Origin: Microbacterium paraoxydans | GTDB lineage: Bacteria; Actinomycetota; Actinomycetes; Actinomycetales; Microbacteriaceae | Length of the DNA stretch: 64,000 nt | Direction: 5' to 3' | NCBI RefSeq assembly: GCF_020524545.1 | Contig: NZ_JAIVLG010000005.1 | Coordinates: forward strand, 62,001-126,000 | Translations under genes and position numbers: made by a program | Shown: piece after piece, positions 9,278 to 19,404 of the stretch | Layout: the number at the start of each line of letters is the position of its first letter | How positions within the stretch are numbered: the stretch's first letter is position 1 | The notes under the pieces: model-generated | What the model was told of the DNA's origin: nothing | Seen by the model: only the letters and a program-made list of their open reading frames with translations | Databases searched by the model: none

Positions 9278-9290
9278 AACATCCGATGTT
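9278..9290. promoter_or_regulatory. AACATC-C-GATGTT palindrome, copy 1 of a shared operator
   Basis: A perfect 6+1+6 palindrome between the divergent transporter and ROK-repressor genes. The 11-base core ACATCCGATGT is repeated exactly at 11832-11842, in front of the second fucosidase. A shared core at two co-functional promoters points to a common transcription factor not obviously encoded in this window. Confidence 0.6.
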
Positions 9291-9340
9291 TATCGGAGCT
9301 TGATAATTCGTAACTCCCGGGAAACACGACCATCGCCTAC

Positions 9341-9346
9341 TACGCT
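9341..9346 (+). promoter_or_regulatory. Candidate -10 box of the ROK repressor
   Basis: TACGCT ends 5 nt before an in-frame ATG at 9352 and 29 nt before the preferred start at 9376. Transcription would begin near 9352, giving either a leaderless 391-residue form or a short leader with the AGGAAAG ribosome site. Confidence 0.45.
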
Positions 9347-9375
9347 GACGAATGCTCCGACCAGGAAAGTGCCCC

Positions 9376-10527
9376 ATGCCAAACCCCGCTGACACCGCCG
9401 TCGACGACCCGCACACCCGCCGCATCCTCGACCTCGTAGCGCGCGGCGAGGCCCGTTCCCGCACCGAGCTCGCCGCTGCCCTCGGCGTGGCCGCCTCGAC
9501 AGTGGGGCTCCGAGTGCAGTCCCTGCTCGACGCCGGAGTGCTGCGCGAGGCCGGCGACGGCACGTCTCGCGGCGGACGCCGTCCGCGAGTGCTGCAGATC
9601 GCCGCGGACGGCGTCGTCCTCACCGCCGATCTCGGTGGCGGTCACGCGCGCATCGGCAGGCACTCCCTCAGCGGCGCCCTCCTGGACAGCCGGTCGATCA
9701 CGGTCGACGTCGCCGACGGGCCGGAAGCCACCCTCGAGCGCATCGGCCAAGTATTCGATCGCCTCGCCTCCGAGGCGCGGGTGCACGCGATCGGTATCAG
9801 CCTCCCCGGCCCCGTCGACATCGCCACCGGCACGGTCGACCAACCGTCGCGTATGCCGGGGTGGCCGGGCTTCCGCGTGGGCGAGCATCTCTCGACGCGC
9901 TACGGCGTGCCCGTCGCCGTCGACAACGATGCCAACCTCGCGGCACTCGGCGAGCATAGGGAGCGCTTCGGACACACGGGACACAGCATCACCGTGAAGG
10001 CCGGAACCGCCATCGGCAGCGGCATCATCGTCGACGGCCATGTGCACCGCGGGGCGACCGCGGCCGCAGGCGACATCACCCACACCCGCATCGACGGCAG
10101 CGGCGACATCCCCTGCTCCTGCGGGAACACGGGCTGCCTCGAGACGGTGGCCAGCGGGGCGAGCCTCGTGCGGCAGATGCGCGAGCGTGGAAACGAGCTG
10201 GTAGGAACCACGACAGATGTGCTCAGCCTGGCACGCGACGCCGACCCCCTCGCCACCACGCTGGTCCGCACGGCGGGAACCCATCTCGGCCAGGCATTGT
10301 CGGGCGTGGTGAACTTCTTCAATCCGCACGCCGTGTTCCTGACCGGCAGCATGAGCGCGTCGGAGCCCTTCATCGCTGCTGTCCGCAGCCGCGTGTATGA
10401 GGCATGCCACCCCCTCGCGACGCAGCGACTGCGCATCGAGGCGGCGACGACCGGTGCGGACGCCATCCTCCACGGCGCCGCGCGCCTCGCCCTCGAAGGC
10501 ATGGATATCCCGGTGGCGACCGCCTGA
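9376..10527 (+). CDS. ROK family transcriptional regulator
   Basis: A 383-residue NagC/XylR-type repressor. Residues ~10-65 form a winged helix-turn-helix (RTELAAALGVAASTVGLRV), and a ROK sugar-sensing domain fills the rest. The canonical zinc motif CSCGNTGCLE is present near residue 245, unlike in the kinase of the same locus. The start at 9376 is preferred because AGGAAAG lies 7 nt upstream; an ATG at 9352 is in frame and would add eight residues. The gene diverges from the ABC/fucosidase operon and probably represses it, with a sugar or sugar phosphate as inducer (inference). Its stop codon lies inside a terminator hairpin. Confidence 0.88.
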   Translation: MPNPADTAVDDPHTRRILDLVARGEARSRTELAAALGVAASTVGLRVQSLLDAGVLREAGDGTSRGGRRPRVLQIAADGVVLTADLGGGHARIGRHSLSGALLDSRSITVDVADGPEATLERIGQVFDRLASEARVHAIGISLPGPVDIATGTVDQPSRMPGWPGFRVGEHLSTRYGVPVAVDNDANLAALGEHRERFGHTGHSITVKAGTAIGSGIIVDGHVHRGATAAAGDITHTRIDGSGDIPCSCGNTGCLETVASGASLVRQMRERGNELVGTTTDVLSLARDADPLATTLVRTAGTHLGQALSGVVNFFNPHAVFLTGSMSASEPFIAAVRSRVYEACHPLATQRLRIEAATTGADAILHGAARLALEGMDIPVATA

Positions 10528-10541
10528 GCGGCCGCCACCGG
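10510..10541. terminator. Bidirectional terminator overlapping the ROK regulator stop codon
   Basis: CCGGTGGCGACCGC (10510-10523) pairs with GCGGCCGCCACCGG (10528-10541) with one mismatch and a 4-nt loop. The loop contains the TGA stop. It separates the convergent repressor and second fucosidase. Confidence 0.65.
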
Positions 10542-10546
10542 ACGAA

Positions 10547-11812
10547 TCACTCCTCGTTGAGCGTCAGCTCGATGACAGGCACGAGGACCTCGGGACGCCG
10601 CACAGGCAGATGCACGGTGAGCGTCCCCTCCGCCTCCCCTGCGGGAGTCATCAGGTCGGCTTGGCGGTCCGGGTCGGACACGCTGGTCTGCAGCCAGGAC
10701 CCGTCGTTCAGCAGGCGCGCATAGGAGACCTTCCCTGCGAGCCCCGGAAGGTGCACGAATCCCATCGGCCAGCTGAACAGACTCAGGTAGAGCCTGTTCC
10801 CTCGGCGGGTGTACACGCCTTCGCGCGGCGGTGTGAACGGTGCGTGCCCGGCACCGATCACGGCGTCCCGGTGCAGACGCATCCACTCGCCGATCTCGGC
10901 AAGTGTACGGGCATCCCTCGGCGCGATCGCACCGCGACCGTCAGGGCCGATGTTGAGCAGCATGTTCCCACCCATCGACACCGAGTCGACGAGCATCTGC
11001 ACGAGCAGCGTGGGGGACTTCTGATCCATGTTGTCCCGGTGATAACCCCACGATCCGTTGAGCGTCTGGCACGCCTCCCAGGTCAACTGCACGCCGTCGC
11101 GCACGATCGGCGCCGTGGGCTGATACTGCTCCGGCGTGACGAAGTCGGCGGGGATCCCGAGCCGATCGTTCACCAACATGTTCGGCTGGAGCTCCCGACA
11201 CAGGGCGAGCAGCGCGGTGGCGTCCCAGTCGTCCGGCCCCTTACCCACCCACCCCTCTTTCGTCTCGGGGTAGGTGAAGTCGAAGAACAGGTAGTCGATC
11301 TCCCCATACTCCGTGAGAAGCTCTCGCACCTGTCCGTGGAGGTAGGCACGGTATCGCGCCATGTCACGCCCGACATTGAGCTCCTGGGCGTTCGCATCAT
11401 CGCGGCGCGGATGGTTCCAGTCGATCGTGAAGTCGGGGTGATGCCAGTCGATCACCGAGTGGTACAGGCCCACCTTGAGACCTTCCGCGCGCAGCGCGTC
11501 TACGTACTCGCGGACGAGGTCCCGTCCGACGTTCGCGACAGAGGTGAAGTCGGTGAGCTTCGAGTCCCACAGGCAGAAGCCGTCATGGTGCTTCGTCGTG
11601 AGCACGACGTAGCCCATGCCGGTCTCCTTCGCGGCGCGCGCGAGGGCCGCAGCATCGAAGAGATCCGGGTCGAAGTGCTCGAAATACGGGCGGTAGTCCT
11701 CATCCGACAAACGTTCGTAGTTCTGCACCCATTCATGACGGGCCGCCCCGCTGTAGAGGCCGAAGTGGACGAACATCCCGAACCGAGCCTGGTCAAACCA
11801 TTCCTGTCGCAT
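10547..11812 (-). CDS. Second GH29-family alpha-L-fucosidase
   Basis: A 421-residue GH29 relative with RFGMFVHFGLYSG near residue 10, LTTKHHDGFCLW near 71, and DYLFFDFTYPE, whose Asp occupies the nucleophile position. It differs from the 2143-3483 enzyme in lacking the long N-terminal segment and in having FFD instead of WND at the nucleophile, so the two probably prefer different linkages or aglycones (inference). ATG 11812 is chosen because AGGA lies 8 nt upstream; ATG 11821 has CAGG directly abutting it. No signal peptide is visible. A 17-bp palindrome sits 17 nt upstream of the start and likely controls it. It is transcribed alone. Confidence 0.85.
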   Translation of the reverse strand: MRQEWFDQARFGMFVHFGLYSGAARHEWVQNYERLSDEDYRPYFEHFDPDLFDAAALARAAKETGMGYVVLTTKHHDGFCLWDSKLTDFTSVANVGRDLVREYVDALRAEGLKVGLYHSVIDWHHPDFTIDWNHPRRDDANAQELNVGRDMARYRAYLHGQVRELLTEYGEIDYLFFDFTYPETKEGWVGKGPDDWDATALLALCRELQPNMLVNDRLGIPADFVTPEQYQPTAPIVRDGVQLTWEACQTLNGSWGYHRDNMDQKSPTLLVQMLVDSVSMGGNMLLNIGPDGRGAIAPRDARTLAEIGEWMRLHRDAVIGAGHAPFTPPREGVYTRRGNRLYLSLFSWPMGFVHLPGLAGKVSYARLLNDGSWLQTSVSDPDRQADLMTPAGEAEGTLTVHLPVRRPEVLVPVIELTLNEE

Positions 11813-11828
11813 GGTTCCCATCCTGGCA

Positions 11829-11845
11829 CAGACATCCGATGTCTG
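11829..11845. promoter_or_regulatory. CAGACATC-C-GATGTCTG palindrome, copy 2 of the shared operator
   Basis: Perfect 8-base arms around a single C, placed 17 nt upstream of the fucosidase ATG, where a bound repressor would block transcription initiation. It shares the exact 11-base core ACATCCGATGT with 9278-9290. The form (short arms, one-base centre) is compatible with GntR- or LacI-type regulators; this is inference. Confidence 0.65.
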
Positions 11846-11868
11846 GGGTGACTTGCTCGGCTTGCACG

Positions 11869-11902
11869 AAGAACGGGCGCCCCCGGAGGGACGCCCGTTC
11901 TT
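11869..11902 (-). terminator. Terminator of the ilv operon
   Basis: Eleven-base arms AAGAACGGGCG (11869-11879) and CGCCCGTTCTT (11892-11902) flank a 12-nt loop. The hairpin starts 13 nt after the ilvC stop in the direction of transcription. It also insulates the second fucosidase promoter from ilv read-through. Confidence 0.75.
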
Positions 11903-11914
11903 TCGAAGATCGAA

Positions 11915-12988
<1,074 letters not shown>

Positions 12989-13498
12989 TCAGCCGCGCAG
13001 GACGCGTTCGGTGATGCTCTTGCCGCCTCGGCCGATGGCGAGAAGGCCCGACTGGGCGATCTCCTTGATCCCGAAGGGTTCGAGCGCGCGCAACATCGCA
13101 TCGACCTTGCCCTTGTCGCCGGTGACCTCGATCACCAGGGCGTCGGAAGCGTAGTCGACGACGGAAGCGCGGAAGAGGTTCACGACCTCGATCACGTTGG
13201 ACCTGGTCGCGTTGTCGGTGCGCACCTTCACGAGCATGTGCTCGCGCTGCACCGAGGTGGCGAAGTCGAGCTCGACGATCTTGATCACGTTGATCAGCTT
13301 GTTGAGCTGCTTCGTGACCTGCTCGAGTGGGAGCTCGTCGACGTCCACGACCACCGTGATGCGCGAGATCCCGGGGACCTCGGTCACGCCGACGGCGAGA
13401 GAGTCGATGTTGAAGCCGCGGCGGGCGAAGAGCCCGGCGACACGGGTGAGAAGACCGGGGGTGTTCTCCACCAGCAGGCTCAGCACGTGGGTCGACAT
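12989..13498 (-). CDS. ilvN: Acetolactate synthase small (regulatory) subunit
   Basis: A 169-residue regulatory subunit that binds valine and activates the IlvB catalytic subunit. Residues ~1-75 are an ACT domain (HVLSLLVENTPGLLTRVAGLF), followed by the ALS small-subunit C-terminal domain. It begins 3 nt after the ilvB stop, so the two subunits are made from one coupled transcript in roughly matched amounts. Length and sequence match the actinobacterial IlvN/IlvH type. Confidence 0.97.
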   Translation of the reverse strand: MSTHVLSLLVENTPGLLTRVAGLFARRGFNIDSLAVGVTEVPGISRITVVVDVDELPLEQVTKQLNKLINVIKIVELDFATSVQREHMLVKVRTDNATRSNVIEVVNLFRASVVDYASDALVIEVTGDKGKVDAMLRALEPFGIKEIAQSGLLAIGRGGKSITERVLRG

Positions 13499-13501
13499 GG
13501 C

Positions 13502-15304
13502 TCAGTCCTCCTCGTCGAATGCGGGCGCGTGCTCGCGGGCGTACTGGACATAGCTGTTGCTGACTCCCTGGGGGACCATCGGCCACACCATCGAATCCGC
13601 GCTCACGACGAAGTCGATCACCACGGGGCGGTCATTCGTGTCGAGGGCGAGCTGGATGGCGGCATCCACCTCGTCCTCCTTCTCCACCCGGATCGCGAGG
13701 CAGCCGTAGGCTTCGGCGAGCTTCACGAAGTCGGGAATGCGGATCGTGCCGTGCCCGGTGTTGAGATCGGTATTGGAGTGGCGACCGTCGTAGAACAGCG
13801 TCTGCCACTGGCGGACCATTCCCAGCGAGGAGTTGTTGATGATCGCGACCTTGATCGGGATGTTGTTGATCGCGCAGGTCGCGAGCTCCTGATTGGTCAT
13901 CTGGAAGCAGCCGTCGCCGTCGATCGCCCAGACCGCCCGGTCGGGTTCGGCGACCTTCGCGCCCATCGCCGCGGGCACCGAGTACCCCATGGTCCCGGCG
14001 CCACCGGAGTTCAGCCACGCGTTCGGACGCTCGTACTTGATGAACTGCGCAGCCCACATCTGGTGCTGTCCGACGCCGGACGCGTAGACGCCCTCGGGGC
14101 CGGTGAGCTCACCGATCCGCTGGATGACGTGCTGCGGAGCGAGGAGTCCGTCGGTCGTCGGAGCGTAGCCGAGGGGGAACTCGGTGCGCAGGCCGTCGAG
14201 GTACGACCACCACTCCGCGATGTCGGGCTTCACGCCGGCGGTCGCTCCCCGGAACGCCGTGTCGAGATCGGTGAGCACATCGCGCACATCGCCGACGATC
14301 GGCACGTCGGCGGTTCGGATCTTGGAGATCTCCGCCGGGTCGATGTCGACGTGCACGACCTTGGCGTTGGGGGCGAACAGCGCGGCCTTGCCCGTCACGC
14401 GGTCGTCGAACCGAGCGCCGAGCGACACCAGGAGGTCGGCTTCCTGCAGCGCCAGCACAGCGGGAACCGTGCCGTGCATGCCCGGCATTCCGAGGTGCTG
14501 CGGGTGCGAGTCGGGGAACGCCCCCCGCGCCATCAGTGTGGTGACGACCGGAGCGCCCGTGGATTCCGCGAGCTCGCGCAGCTCCGCGGCCGCCCGGCCA
14601 CGGATCACTCCGCCGCCGACATAGAGGACAGGCTTCTTGGCCTCAGCGAGAAGGCTCGCCGCTGCTTGGATCTGCTTGCCGTGGGCCTTCGTCACCGGAC
14701 GGTAGCCGGGGAGGTCGATCTTCGGCGGCCACACGAACGGTGCTGTGGCCTGCTGCGCATCCTTCGTGATGTCGACGAGGACGGGCCCGGGGCGCCCGGT
14801 TCCCGCGATCTCGTAGGCCGCAGCGATCGCGCCAGGGATCTCCGCGGCGTCCTTCACCAGGAACGAGTGCTTCGTGATGGGCATCGTGATACCGACGATG
14901 TCCGCCTCCTGGAAGGCGTCGGTTCCCATCAGCGTCGAGAACACCTGACCGGTGATGGCCACCAGCGGTACCGAGTCCATGTAGGCGTCGGCGATCGCCG
15001 TCACGAGGTTGGTCGCTCCGGGACCGGACGTCGCGATGCACACGCCCACCTTCCCGGATGCGGACGCGTACCCCTCGGCGGCGTGGCCGGCTCCCTGCTC
15101 GTGCCGCACCAGGATGTGACGGAGCTCGGACGCGTCCATCAGGGGGTCGTACACCGGCAGGATCGCTCCTCCCGGAAGCCCGAACACGTCGGTGACACCG
15201 AGCAGTTCGAGCGAGCGGACCACGGCCTCGGCGCCGGTGATCTCCGGCGCCGAGGACGGACGAGCGGGCGGCCTCGGCACGGCCGGGGCGGAATCAGCAG
15301 TCAT
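13502..15304 (-). CDS. ilvB: Acetolactate synthase large (catalytic) subunit
   Basis: A 600-residue thiamine-diphosphate enzyme that condenses pyruvate with pyruvate or 2-oxobutyrate, the committed step to branched-chain amino acids. The N-terminal catalytic Glu lies in [15 protein letters not shown] (near residue 70). The ThDP/Mg site is seen as [17 protein letters not shown] (near 465) with [12 protein letters not shown] downstream. A ~35-residue Pro/Ala-rich N-terminal extension precedes the first domain. It lies 51 nt downstream of ilvD and just before ilvN. Confidence 0.97.
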   Translation of the reverse strand: MTADSAPAVPRPPARPSSAPEITGAEAVVRSLELLGVTDVFGLPGGAILPVYDPLMDASELRHILVRHEQGAGHAAEGYASASGKVGVCIATSGPGATNLVTAIADAYMDSVPLVAITGQVFSTLMGTDAFQEADIVGITMPITKHSFLVKDAAEIPGAIAAAYEIAGTGRPGPVLVDITKDAQQATAPFVWPPKIDLPGYRPVTKAHGKQIQAAASLLAEAKKPVLYVGGGVIRGRAAAELRELAESTGAPVVTTLMARGAFPDSHPQHLGMPGMHGTVPAVLALQEADLLVSLGARFDDRVTGKAALFAPNAKVVHVDIDPAEISKIRTADVPIVGDVRDVLTDLDTAFRGATAGVKPDIAEWWSYLDGLRTEFPLGYAPTTDGLLAPQHVIQRIGELTGPEGVYASGVGQHQMWAAQFIKYERPNAWLNSGGAGTMGYSVPAAMGAKVAEPDRAVWAIDGDGCFQMTNQELATCAINNIPIKVAIINNSSLGMVRQWQTLFYDGRHSNTDLNTGHGTIRIPDFVKLAEAYGCLAIRVEKEDEVDAAIQLALDTNDRPVVIDFVVSADSMVWPMVPQGVSNSYVQYAREHAPAFDEED

Positions 15305-15329
15305 GAGTTTCCTTCTGATGATCTCTGGA

Positions 15330-15352
15330 GGACGCCGGATGCCGGAGCGTCC
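15330..15352 (-). other. Hairpin in the ilvD-ilvB spacer
   Basis: GGACGC (15330-15335) and GCGTCC (15347-15352) enclose a CCGG/CCGG inner stem. It sits only 4 nt after ilvD ends and could be a weak attenuator or an RNA-stability element between ilvD and ilvB. No T tract is present. Confidence 0.35.
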
Positions 15353-15355
15353 GGG

Positions 15356-17074
15356 TCAGCCGGTGGTCGCTCCCTCGGCGGCGGACCGCACGAGGCGCGA
15401 ATACTTGGCAAGAACGCCTCGGGTGTAGCGCGGGGGAAGCGGCTCCCAGCCGGAACGGCGGGAGGCGAGCTCTGCGTCATCGACGAGTAGATCGAGAGTG
15501 CGAGCTGCGATATCGACCCGTATCAGATCACCATCGCGCACGAAGGCGATCGGACCTGCGTCCACCGCTTCGGGTGCTATGTGGCCGATGCACAGGCCGG
15601 TTGTGCCGCCTGAGAATCGTCCGTCCGTCAAGAGTAGTACATCTTTTCCGAGCCCAGCGCCCTTGATGGCAGCGGTGATGGCGAGCATCTCGCGCATACC
15701 CGGTCCCCCCTTGGGGCCTTCGTAGCGGATGACGATGACGGAGCCGGGCTCGATCTCACCGTCGGCGACTGCGTCCATCGCGGCGCGCTCGCGCTCGAAC
15801 ACGCGGGCGGGCCCCTCGAACACCGCGGCGTCGAAGCCCGCGGTCTTCACGACAGCGCCCTCCGGTGCCAGCGAGCCGTGCAGGATCGTGAGGCCGCCGG
15901 TCGCGTGGATCGGGTTGTCGAACGTGTGGATGACCTCGCCGTCGATCGGCAGCGGGTCGAGGTCCGCGAGGTTCTCGGCCACTGTCTTGCCCGTGACGGT
16001 GAGAGCGTCGCCGTGCAGCAGTCCCTCATCGAGCATCGCCTTCATGATCACCGGAATGCCCCCGTGACGATCGACGTCGTTCATGACGTACTTGCCGAAG
16101 GGCTTCATGTCGGCGACGTGCGGGACCTTGTCCCCGATGCGGTTGAAGTCGTGCAGGCTCAGCTCGACGTCGGCCTCGCGGGCGATCGCGAGCAGGTGGA
16201 GCACGACGTTGGTGGAGCCGCCGAGCGCCATCGCGAGCGCGATCGCGTTCTCGAACGACTCTTTGGTCAGGATGTCTCGGGTCGTGATGCCCTGGCGGAG
16301 CAGGTTCACGACGGCCTCACCCGAGCGGTGCGCGAAGTAGTCGCGACGGCGATCCGCAGCGGGCGGCGCTGCCGAGCCGGGAAGGCTGAGGCCGAGCGCC
16401 TCGGCGACCGACGCCATCGTGTTCGCGGTGTACATCCCACCGCACGCGCCTTCACCGGGAGCGATGGCGCATTCGATGCGCTTCAGGTCCTCCTCGCTCA
16501 TGAGACCGGCGCGGCACGCACCGACCGCTTCGAACGAGTCGATGATCGTGACGTCCTTCTCGGTGCCGTCGGAGAGCTTCACCCATCCCGGAGCGATCGA
16601 ACCGGCGTAGAGGAACACGCTGGACAGGTCGAGGCGCGCGCTGGCCATGAGCATGCCCGGAATCGACTTGTCGCAGCCCGCGAGCAGGACCGAGCCGTCC
16701 AGCCGCTCCGCCATCATGACCGTCTCGACCGAGTCGGCGATGACCTCGCGGGAGACCAGCGAGAAGTGCATGCCCTCGTGACCCATCGAGATGCCGTCGG
16801 AGACGGAGATCGTGCCGAACTGCAGCGGATATCCGCCACCGGAGTGCACGCCTTCCTTCGCTCCCTGCGCGAGTCGGTCGAGGCTCAGATTGCAGGGCGT
16901 GATCTCGTTCCAGCTGGAGGCGATACCGATCTGCGGCTTGTCCCAGTCCGCGTCCCCCATGCCGACGGCACGAAGCATGCCTCGGGAGGTCGTCGCCTCG
17001 ATGCCGTCGGTGACGACGCGGCTGCGGGGCTTGATGTCGATGGGCGCGCTGCTGGAAGGATCATGCGAGGACAT
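15356..17074 (-). CDS. ilvD: Dihydroxy-acid dehydratase
   Basis: A 572-residue Fe-S enzyme that dehydrates 2,3-dihydroxy-3-methyl acids to the 2-oxo acids, the third shared step of valine/isoleucine synthesis. Cluster-binding cysteines are visible in [12 protein letters not shown] (near residue 55), [11 protein letters not shown] (near 130) and [14 protein letters not shown] (near 208). It opens the ilvD-B-N-C string and begins 9 nt after the otsB stop, so read-through from otsA-otsB is possible. No leader-peptide attenuator is visible ahead of it. Confidence 0.97.
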   Translation of the reverse strand: MSSHDPSSSAPIDIKPRSRVVTDGIEATTSRGMLRAVGMGDADWDKPQIGIASSWNEITPCNLSLDRLAQGAKEGVHSGGGYPLQFGTISVSDGISMGHEGMHFSLVSREVIADSVETVMMAERLDGSVLLAGCDKSIPGMLMASARLDLSSVFLYAGSIAPGWVKLSDGTEKDVTIIDSFEAVGACRAGLMSEEDLKRIECAIAPGEGACGGMYTANTMASVAEALGLSLPGSAAPPAADRRRDYFAHRSGEAVVNLLRQGITTRDILTKESFENAIALAMALGGSTNVVLHLLAIAREADVELSLHDFNRIGDKVPHVADMKPFGKYVMNDVDRHGGIPVIMKAMLDEGLLHGDALTVTGKTVAENLADLDPLPIDGEVIHTFDNPIHATGGLTILHGSLAPEGAVVKTAGFDAAVFEGPARVFERERAAMDAVADGEIEPGSVIVIRYEGPKGGPGMREMLAITAAIKGAGLGKDVLLLTDGRFSGGTTGLCIGHIAPEAVDAGPIAFVRDGDLIRVDIAARTLDLLVDDAELASRRSGWEPLPPRYTRGVLAKYSRLVRSAAEGATTG

Positions 17075-17083
17075 GACGGAAGT

Positions 17084-17881
17084 CTATTGCCGCGCGACGG
17101 TGCGTTCGTCCGCCAACGCCTCCAGAAGCGCGGCGATCTCTTGTGGAGTGTCCACACGCAGGGTCGCGGCGCTCTCCCCCGGGCCCACACGCACACCGAG
17201 ATCGTCCGGCCCCAGCACGCGCATCGCGTCCTCGTCGGTGACGTCGTCACCCGCGAACAGGATTCCGGTGGCATCGAAGCGCTCCCGCAAGGCGGTCATC
17301 GCGGCGTCCTTGCCTTCGGTGCGCGACGAGAACTCCAGCACACGGTGTCCCGCGCGGCGACGCCAATGCGGGAAGCGCTCGGCGACCAGCGCATCGATCT
17401 CGGCGAAGACCCGCTCCTCCGTCTCGCGGTCGGCCCGGCGGGTGTGCACCCCCATGCCGAAGGTCTTCGGCTCGAACTCCGCCCCTTGGTAGCGCGCGAT
17501 GATCGGTCTCGCGGCGGCCCACAGCTCCTCTCGAGTGCCGTCCTCGTCCGACACGTCGTGGACGGCCTCGGCGTCATCGCCGGGGAACCAGTACTGGGCA
17601 CCGTGTGAGCCCGCCAACGCGATCGCGGAGTCGTCGGTGTGCTCGGTGATCACACGAAGGTCGTGCATGCTGCGTCCGGAGACGTAGGCGACGATCGTGT
17701 CAGGCAGCGCCGCGAGCCGCTCGACCTGGACGGCGACCTCGGGGAGCGCGCGCGCAGCCATGGGGTCGGGCACCAGGGGTGACGCGGTGCCGTCGAAGTC
17801 GAGCGCAACCACCAGCCGAGGCGTCGCCGCCAGCGCGCTGAGGTCGTCGTCGGCGGTTCCGGGGGTCCAAGGGCGCGTCAC
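17084..17881 (-). CDS. otsB: Trehalose-6-phosphate phosphatase
   Basis: A 265-residue HAD-fold phosphatase that removes phosphate from trehalose 6-phosphate to give trehalose. The nucleophile motif is VVALDFDGTASPLV (residues ~24-37), and the Mg-binding motif IV is FAGDDVTDEDAMRVLG near residue 215. The start is a GTG with GGAG upstream. It lies 51 nt downstream of otsA and directly upstream of ilvD. Together with OtsA it forms the osmoprotectant/cell-wall trehalose pathway. Confidence 0.93.
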   Translation of the reverse strand: MTRPWTPGTADDDLSALAATPRLVVALDFDGTASPLVPDPMAARALPEVAVQVERLAALPDTIVAYVSGRSMHDLRVITEHTDDSAIALAGSHGAQYWFPGDDAEAVHDVSDEDGTREELWAAARPIIARYQGAEFEPKTFGMGVHTRRADRETEERVFAEIDALVAERFPHWRRRAGHRVLEFSSRTEGKDAAMTALRERFDATGILFAGDDVTDEDAMRVLGPDDLGVRVGPGESAATLRVDTPQEIAALLEALADERTVARQ

Positions 17882-17932
17882 AGTTTCTCCAATCCGAGGG
17901 GGCGTACCAAGAAGTATCTCCGGCGCGGACGA

Positions 17933-19339
17933 TCAGCGCGCGCGCACCTCAGCGAGCGCGGCCAGGAAAGAGGAGGACCAGGCGTCGACGTCGTTGTCGA
18001 GCACGCGCCTGCGAAGCGATCTCATGCGTCGCCCCTGGTCGGCCGGAGACATCTCCACCGCCGTCATGATCGCGTCCTTGAGCCCTTCGATGTCATGCGG
18101 ATTGACCCGCACGGCCTGTCGGAGCTCGTCCGCGGCGCCCGTGAACTCACTCAGCACCAGGACGCCGCGGTCGTCCACGCGGGTCGCGACATACTCCTTG
18201 GCGACGAGGTTCATGCCGTCGCGCAGGGCGGTGACCAGCATCACGTCGGCGGCGAGGTAGAGAGCGACCATCTCCTCACGCGGGTACCCCTGATGCAGAT
18301 AGCGGATGGCGGAGTGGCCGACCGTGTCGGTGTCGCCGTTGATCCGGCTGACCGCGAGCTCGATCTCGTCTCGCAGGTGCACGTAGGCATCCACGCGCTC
18401 CCTGCTCGGGCTCGCGACTTGGACGAAGGTCACGTCCTCGACCTTGAGGCGCCCTTCCGCAAGGAGCTCTCCGTAGGCCTTGATGCGGTGGCGGATGCCC
18501 TTGGTGTAGTCGAGACGGTCGACTCCGAGCAGGATGCGCTTCGGGTTGCCGAGGCTGGCGCGGATCTCCGCTGCACGGGCACGCACGTCAGCGCGCCCCG
18601 CGAGTTCGATATAGGGCGTCGTGTCGATCGAGATCGGGAAGGCCTTCGCCAGAGCCGAGCGCACGCCGTCGCCCTCGGGGACGGAGACGTTGGGCCCCTT
18701 CACCTCGTAGCGGAGCCGGCGCCGGACGGCCGTCAGGAAGTACGTGGCGTCCTGAGCACGCTGGAATCCGATGACGTCGGCGCCGAGCAGGCCCCGGAGC
18801 ACCTGGTCTCGCCAGGGCAGTTGCGCGTAGAGGCCGTGGGCAGGGAAGGGAATGTGGTGGAAGTACCCGATCGTCACGTCGGGCCGGAGTTCTCGCACCA
18901 TCTGCGGGACGAGCTGCAACTGGTAGTCGTGCACCCAGACCGTACCCCCCTCGGCGACCGCGGATGCCGCAGCCTGCGCGAATCGACGGTTGACGGTGAC
19001 GTAGGCCTCCCACCATTCCCGGTGGTACTGCGGGGGCGCGATCACGTCGTGGTAGAGGGGCCAGATCGTGTCGTTCGCGAAGCCCTCGTAGTACTCCGCG
19101 ACCTCCTGCGCGCTCAACGGGACCGGGACCAGTTCGATGCCCCCGGCTTCGAAAGGGGCCAGTTCGACGTCGGCCTGACCGGCCCAACCGACCCAGGCGC
19201 CGTGCACGTTGCGCATCATCGGCTCGAGAGCGGCCACGAGTCCTCCTGGCGACGTGCGCCAGACCTCCTCGCCGTCTGGCCCCTCCACCCGATCGACGGG
19301 CAGCCGGTTGGCGACGACGACGAAATCTGCAGCTGCCAA
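17933..19339 (-). CDS. otsA: Trehalose-6-phosphate synthase
   Basis: A 468-residue GT20 glycosyltransferase that joins UDP- or ADP-glucose to glucose 6-phosphate. Typical motifs are VVANRLPV (near residue 7), GWAGQA, VWVHDYQLQLVPQMV (near 132) and GVDRLDYTKGIRHRIKA (near 270), the last with the Arg/Lys that bind the donor phosphates. It starts with TTG, with GAGGAG just upstream. OtsB is encoded next, so the two steps are co-expressed. Confidence 0.95.
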   Translation of the reverse strand: MAAADFVVVANRLPVDRVEGPDGEEVWRTSPGGLVAALEPMMRNVHGAWVGWAGQADVELAPFEAGGIELVPVPLSAQEVAEYYEGFANDTIWPLYHDVIAPPQYHREWWEAYVTVNRRFAQAAASAVAEGGTVWVHDYQLQLVPQMVRELRPDVTIGYFHHIPFPAHGLYAQLPWRDQVLRGLLGADVIGFQRAQDATYFLTAVRRRLRYEVKGPNVSVPEGDGVRSALAKAFPISIDTTPYIELAGRADVRARAAEIRASLGNPKRILLGVDRLDYTKGIRHRIKAYGELLAEGRLKVEDVTFVQVASPSRERVDAYVHLRDEIELAVSRINGDTDTVGHSAIRYLHQGYPREEMVALYLAADVMLVTALRDGMNLVAKEYVATRVDDRGVLVLSEFTGAADELRQAVRVNPHDIEGLKDAIMTAVEMSPADQGRRMRSLRRRVLDNDVDAWSSSFLAALAEVRAR

Positions 19340-19365
19340 GGGGGCTCCTCACACCAGGGGTTGAG

Positions 19366-19385
19366 TCCAACCTACCCAGGTTGGA
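19366..19385 (-). terminator. Hairpin between MFS gene and otsA
   Basis: TCCAACCT (19366-19373) and AGGTTGGA (19378-19385) are perfect 8-base arms with a 4-nt loop. It lies 20 nt beyond the MFS stop in the direction of transcription and just ahead of otsA, so it may end the MFS transcript. Confidence 0.5.
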
Positions 19386-19404
19386 GAAACTCTGCCGCGC
19401 GGTG

